Shown here one piece after another: positions 58,969-64,000 of a DNA stretch of 64,000 nucleotides; the first letter of the stretch is position 1, and each line of letters begins with the position of its first letter. The position numbers and the translations under genes were made by a program. This stretch comes from Sipunculus nudus (taxonomy: Eukaryota; Annelida; Sipuncula; Golfingiida; Sipunculidae). The stretch covers positions 64,727,389 through 64,791,388 of the forward strand of contig CM049315.1 of assembly GCA_026874595.1 (NCBI GenBank). Direction: 5' to 3'. The notes beneath the pieces were generated by a model. The model worked only from the letters and a program-made list of their open reading frames with translations, had not been told where the DNA came from and did not search any database.

Positions 58969-59690
58969 CGTTGTAATTATTCTTTGTCCTTATGAGTTAT
59001 GATTTGCGTGTTGTAATTATTCATTGACCTTACTCAGTTATTACTTTGGTGTTATAATTATTCTTTGACTTTACTGACTTATTATTTCGGTGTTGTAATT
59101 ATTCTTTGACCTTACTTACTTATTATTTGGGTGTTGTAATTATTCTTTGACCTTACTGACTTATTACTAGGGTGTTGTAATTATTCTTTGACTTACTGAC
59201 TTATTACTTGGGTGTTGTAATTATTCTTTGACTTTACTGACTTATTATTTCGGTGTTGTAATTATTCTTTGACCTTACTTACTTATTATTTGGGTGTTGT
59301 AATTATTCTTTGACCTTACTGACTTATTACTTGGGTGTTGTTATTATTCTTTGACTTACTGACTTATTACCTGAGTGTTGTTATTATGCTTTGACCTTGC
59401 TGACTTATTACTTGGGTGTTGTAATTATTCTTTGACCTTGCTGACTTATTACTTGGGTGTTGTAATTATTCTTTGACTTACTGACTTTTTACCTGAGTGT
59501 TGTTATTATGCTTTGGCCTTGCTGACTTATTACTTGGGTGTTGTAATTATTCTTTGACCTTGCTGACTTATTACTTGGGTGTTGTAATTATTCTTTGACC
59601 ATATACTGACTTATTACTTGGGTGTTGTAATTATTCTTTGACCTAACTGACTTATTAATTGGGTGTTGTAATTATTCTTTAACCTTATGC
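58969..59690 (+). repeat. 41-bp minisatellite, ~18 units
   Basis: The core GTTGTAATTATTCTTTGACC with CTTACTGACTTATTACTTGG recurs every 40-43 bp. Units with TTGTTATTATGCTTTG at about 59380 and 59500 mark a duplicated three-unit block of about 121 bp. Confidence 0.95.
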
Positions 59691-61661
59691 CGTTTCCCTG
59701 AAAAGTGTCCGTCAACCAATTTACACCCTAGGAGGGGGGGGGGGGGGAGGGAGGTCATGGTTGTTGTTCGTCATATTTATAGTCAAGTACAGCAATACCA
59801 CGATGTCCAGGGCGTTTTTCAAAAAATTGTTTAGAAGTTCCCAGGAATAACACAGGGTTATAATTAAAATTCCATATCACTATCTCTGCGCCGGGTTTGC
59901 GTCCCCATCTCGGACGTTTTTTTTTTAATTATATATTCGCTGGACAACTAGAGGGGAAGACCAAGTAAGCAGACAAACCATTTAACCACACTGGATATAA
60001 ACTGAATATATGTTTCCAAATAAAATCATATTTTGTAGCCGAATTATTTTACTCTTTCTTTAAAATGTCAGATAATCAATAGATTTATTTATTATTAAAT
60101 TAATTCCACTAATTTATTCAGATATGTAAAATTTTGCAAATTATCTCATTAAATGTGCAGAGTACAAAACAGCTGGTAGCAGAAATCGATTCTACAGGAA
60201 TACTTACCTCTGAATCAACTAAGAAAAGTTTTCTGTTGAGCATTATCCATTTGTTCATGGATTAGCCACGTCTATAATGACTGGTTTTGAGTGAAATGTG
60301 GCACGGGTTTTAGTATGGCCCCAGTTTATCGATTTGTAGATACATTCTGGTCCAAATTTTAAAAAAAAGTAGGTTTGGAAAATCTGCATGAAAACTCGAC
60401 AGAAAAACATAACGGAATACACTGAAAATAAAACGTTAAACTGTTATGTTGACTTCTATGAACACCTATACGTTCTTTAACTGTTTAATTCGGGTGCATT
60501 ATGTATACACTGACATATTGCCACCTACTTTTGACTGTTGCGATGAAATACCTGATCGGTATAATTAGTTATAATACCTAAGACAGAGAGTACTGAATAG
60601 ATCACTATATATATGTGTATGATTACGCGTTTTTGAAAGTCAAATGCAGATAAACAATACGATGATACTGAAAATCCAATACACAAAAACACTTAGAGAA
60701 TATATTTTGACTAAAGACATATAAATCGTGTATAAATAAATTATATAACTTGTACCGTTATTATGTTGTAAATGTCCATCACACCAAAACCTCATGCACA
60801 CATAACATTCATAAGATATGAGGAAAACAAAATAGCGTCAACGTTATTGTTAACAAAAGTGTGCTCTAGCTTAACATAAAAAGAAAAATAGTATTAGCTT
60901 TTTCTTATCGCGAATATTCCTTACATCAAGGTTTTTCAGTCTTAAGTGAAATATACTCTGGCGTTGCAGAGATATTGTGTCAAAAATATCCAACAGAAAC
61001 TTTGATAACCTTTATTTTTCAAGGACTCAAGTCGCGAGTTTTTTGCAACAACACAAGAAACATACAGATGGGCGACAGCGGTATCTTATAAATTCGGCGT
61101 GACTGGCTGCCCGTCAGCTTTATCTTGAGGCCCGGTTAACGTGGTTTGGTTGCTAGCATGCTTTATAGAATCCGTGCCTGACATACCTGGTGTCCCCTGA
61201 CCAGGATTTCACGAGGTTGTGCCAAGCGGTGACAAAGACCTCGCGTTATCACATGGACCACTTCACATCATACAGTCAAAATAAATCAGGAGCCAGGCTT
61301 CTGTTATCCTCAAACTAGTACATAAAATAAACACGATAACATTCGTAATTATCTAAATTATATAATGAGCTCTAATAAAATAATAACAACTACAGCCTGG
61401 GAATTAAGTTACTGGAATTGGTGGATGGACCAGGGAAGCCTATATATACCGTGTATGCCGTATCAATCAGAGGTAGCTGAGGTATGGATGACAAATGGGC
61501 ACTTTCACTTTGCATAATCACATTTAAAAAAAGAAGAAATCAGAACAAATCTTATTTCGTGAAGACGGTGATGGTATCATAACAAATAAATGGGACACAA
61601 AATATATCACATATTAAATTAAAGAAATATACTGACTATGAATAAATTATGCAACTTGTAG

Positions 61662-61666
<5 letters not shown>
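59691..61666. other. Single-copy AT-rich DNA, nothing recognised
   Basis: A G run is at about 59735-59747. No open frame, repeat end or RNA motif was recognised. Confidence 0.45.

Positions 61667-61735
<69 letters not shown>
61667..61735 (+). repeat. (TA)n microsatellite
   Basis: About 34 uninterrupted TA dinucleotides. Confidence 0.98.
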
Positions 61736-61738
<3 letters not shown>

Positions 61739-61936
61739 AAAATAACCGAGGTTATTTAACTGATGTACATGCAGTACATGACTGTGTAGTTGTAAAATGT
61801 GAGAACTTCCAAACAATGAGCCCTTAATTTATAATATATAAACAAAGAAAATCCTGTACATCCATGTAGGTGCGGTTATCACAGTCAAACGGCAAGATCT
61901 GGGGCGTGGTGGACCTCGTATAACCAGGCAGCTTAA

Positions 61937-62430
61937 AGGGACATAATCAGGAGCAATATTATGCCTACTCTTTCACACTAGCAGTTTAGTTTTGCTTTAT
62001 GCAAAAGTTTACCAGCAAATCCATCCCAGCACACAGTCTCAGTACCTCGCATACGGTTGTTAAACACCTTGTTATAACCCTGCGTGTGGGTAAACACAGT
62101 CCACGTGTCTGTTTACCATAACAAGACCGCGTGACCGGAAGTCCGATTGTGAGCCGCAAAACGCGATGTTTCAGCCAGCGGGAACATGTATCACATTTTT
62201 TATCAGGTCAGTCAGGGCATCTCCTGATTGACACATGTTTTGGCCCGGCGATGCACGTGCTGTGTTAATGTTTACAACTGGGATCGCGCCCGGTCCACTG
62301 TTTTTAACATTCGTTTAGAGGAGTAAACAAACGGTTGCAGGGCAATATTTGGGCAGGTACGGATTTATTTCAAATGGAAGAAGCTATTTTTCGTATTAAC
62401 TCAACATGCTTCATAGGTGATTGGGCCCCT
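61937..62430. mobile_element. Putative 494-bp TTAA-flanked MITE
   Basis: TTAA at 61933-61936 and 62431-62434 flanks AGGGACATAATCA and the inverse of AGGGGCCCAATCA. TTAA targets are used by piggyBac and Kolobok elements. The inverted repeats are short (13 bp, three mismatches) and no related copy is in the window, so this is moderate evidence. Confidence 0.5.
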
Positions 62431-62699
62431 TTAACAGGGCTTAATTACATGGAAGTTGGCCAGACGTTCGTTGAATGCAGCACGTGCGTATAACGTGGTC
62501 ACGGTATATCGTAGAACACGCAACCCGTAGAAAGGCACCCAGGCAGCTTCCCACGAAACGCTACACACTATTCTCGTCTTTGTTTTTACATTAACCAAAG
62601 TGATTTTAACATATTAGTGTATTTATGTCTCTACAATATGTTGGTTAAACAACCATTCACCATATCCACACGACCACTCGCTACAAATCTAGACCGAAA

Positions 62700-62983
62700 C
62701 TAAGATAAGCCCCGCGGTACACTCCAACTGGAGTTCCTATTACTTCTGGCCTTGACCTTGTTCTTCTCATCCATTGGAGAGTATGCTCTGATATAACGAC
62801 ATTTGCTGATCGCCTCCACAGAATTAGGATCGAGGCTGGGATCTGGACGGTCCTGTAGGAAGGCGTTTACGAGGCTGGCAAGACCCACAGATATTTCTTC
62901 CTGAGTTACAGGTGCCGGAAGAACATCCTCAGCTCCCGCGTCAGTCTTGGCTGTGTTCACTCGTCCTCGATGTTGAATGCCCA
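62700..62983 (-). CDS. Probable terminal exon of an unknown host gene
   Basis: On the minus strand TTCTAACTGCAG at 62995-62984 is a good branch-point plus acceptor combination. An open frame of about 94 codons follows and ends at TAG (62702-62700). The peptide is hydrophilic and balanced, includes PVTQEEISVGLASLVNAFL near its middle and ends in WSVPRGLS. The base composition is more even than the surrounding AT-rich DNA and no repeat family covers it. There is no ATG at its start, which fits an internal acceptor rather than an initiation site. I see no transmembrane segment or known domain. A possible AATAAA on the minus strand lies near 62364-62369. Upstream exons would lie beyond 63000, possibly outside the window. 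I do not recognise the protein. Confidence 0.45.
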
Positions 62984-62989
62984 CTGCAG

Positions 62990-64000
62990 TTAGAATTAAT
63001 CATGAAAAGCTGAATTTGCATATTAGTTTTGAATAAAGGTTAGCTAGCCGATGGATGGACAGGATATCAGAGACACTGAACCTGTGAATCCTTAAAAATA
63101 AAAAAAAAATAAAAATTCAGTTTTAATCTGAATGGCAGGACTACATGCATAACATTTTGCATTTGGTTTGCTTCACACGCTATCTTTACGGTTTTTCTAA
63201 AGGACGACTAACGTGATTCTAACGTTTCCATCTTTATAAATTGTCTATTTTTTAACTTAATATTTATACTCATGCGGTCATGCTACCCAATCGTCTTAAT
63301 ACCAGTTTAATATCTAAATATTAAATTGTCTTTTTCATACATATGCTATATACTCATTTCTTTTATTTTTCAATACTCTTAATTTCATTTACATTTTAAT
63401 TCTCTTTATAGTCGTAACGCATATATCCATCATGTTTTTCTTTCTTATAGTGAGATGCATGATGCTGCAAAAGTTCTAGCTTTAAAATTTACCTTAAAAT
63501 TTTCATTTATTTTTTAGAAGTCAGAGATTGCTCCCTTTCTTCTATATTTTTTTTTATAAAAGCAGAAATATGAAGGAAATAATTTTATAACAAGCTCAAT
63601 TGATGCAGAGGGAAATGAAAACGTTTGTATTAAATCCTAAATTTTTACCGAACCTATTCTTTTTCAATGTTATAGATAAATCATAAATTATCAAATTATA
63701 TATATACACATAGTTCTATTTTTCGTTAGGAAAATTTTTAATAAATTTAAAAGGAAATTACTAGATGAATTTACAAAATGCGATAATATATATGGTATCT
63801 TACCCTATGGACCACTACTTAAACCAAGTTTTGTACAAGCACTGAGGTGACAACAGGTTTTCAATTTAAAATACATGTTTGATTTTTAACTGAAATAAAT
63901 AAACAGTAAAATTGAATAAATTACGTGATTTAGATAATGCCATCAAGCTGATTATTGAAGATTCCTCCACTTTAATTCAAGTATTGAAATTTAACGCATT
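62990..64000. other. AT-rich DNA, probable intron if the 62700 exon is real
   Basis: No open frame or repeat end was recognised. Its position upstream of a candidate minus-strand exon and its composition fit intronic sequence. Confidence 0.35.

Noticed and set aside
1-64000. tRNA, rRNA and other structural RNA genes
   Set aside because: I looked for B-box-like GGTTCGAATCC and other obvious RNA signatures on both strands and saw none convincing. A covariance-model search would be decisive.

Overview
This is a window of animal nuclear DNA, most likely from a bivalve or other mollusc. It is AT-rich, has no operons, carries many microsatellites, and is packed with dispersed repeats of a kind I associate with bivalve genomes (for example ends beginning ATGCCCCCGCC or AGCTCAGCTGACTG). 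The organism assignment is inference from repeat style, not from a host gene. I recognise no intact protein-coding gene. The coding sequence I can support is one probable terminal exon of an unknown host gene (62700-62983, minus) and decayed transposon genes.

Positions 1-40041 are almost entirely a mosaic of nested, non-autonomous Helitron-like elements. I separate five families by their ends and label them HL1-HL5 (my labels). Their shared plan is a 5' end inserted after T's, usually folding into a hairpin; an inverted copy of that 5' motif a few tens of bases inside the 3' end; a short 3' hairpin; and a terminus close to CTAG followed by T. This resembles Helentron/Helitron2-type elements. 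HL3 and HL4 carry tandem arrays inside. Several insertions are proven by an uninterrupted related copy elsewhere in the window. Other elements nested here are a 5'-truncated L1/Tx1-type LINE (7693-10331, 18-bp target duplication), a hAT-type MITE (16520-16932, 8-bp duplication), and a 2.85-kb element with inverted repeats built from about 18-bp iterons (29218-32072).

Positions 40042-45419 are mostly single-copy AT-rich DNA with microsatellites and a six-copy 59-bp tandem repeat (43367-43720). Positions 45420-55580 are a second nest. Ty3/Gypsy reverse transcriptase and RNase H remnants flank a 7.6-kb DNA transposon (46985-54581) with about 735-bp inverted repeats and a CAT target duplication. 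It contains a broken gene for a protein with a FEN1/XPG-like nuclease signature and a cysteine-rich tail, and I tentatively compare it to the Academ superfamily. A 572-bp Harbinger-like MITE splits the downstream Gypsy RNase H.

Positions 55581-64000 hold a striking 10-bp minisatellite (55803-56548), a 41-bp minisatellite (58969-59690), a TTAA-flanked MITE (61937-62430), the candidate host exon and otherwise single-copy DNA. The transposon genes are pseudogenes, so the window records successive invasions rather than a working gene cluster.
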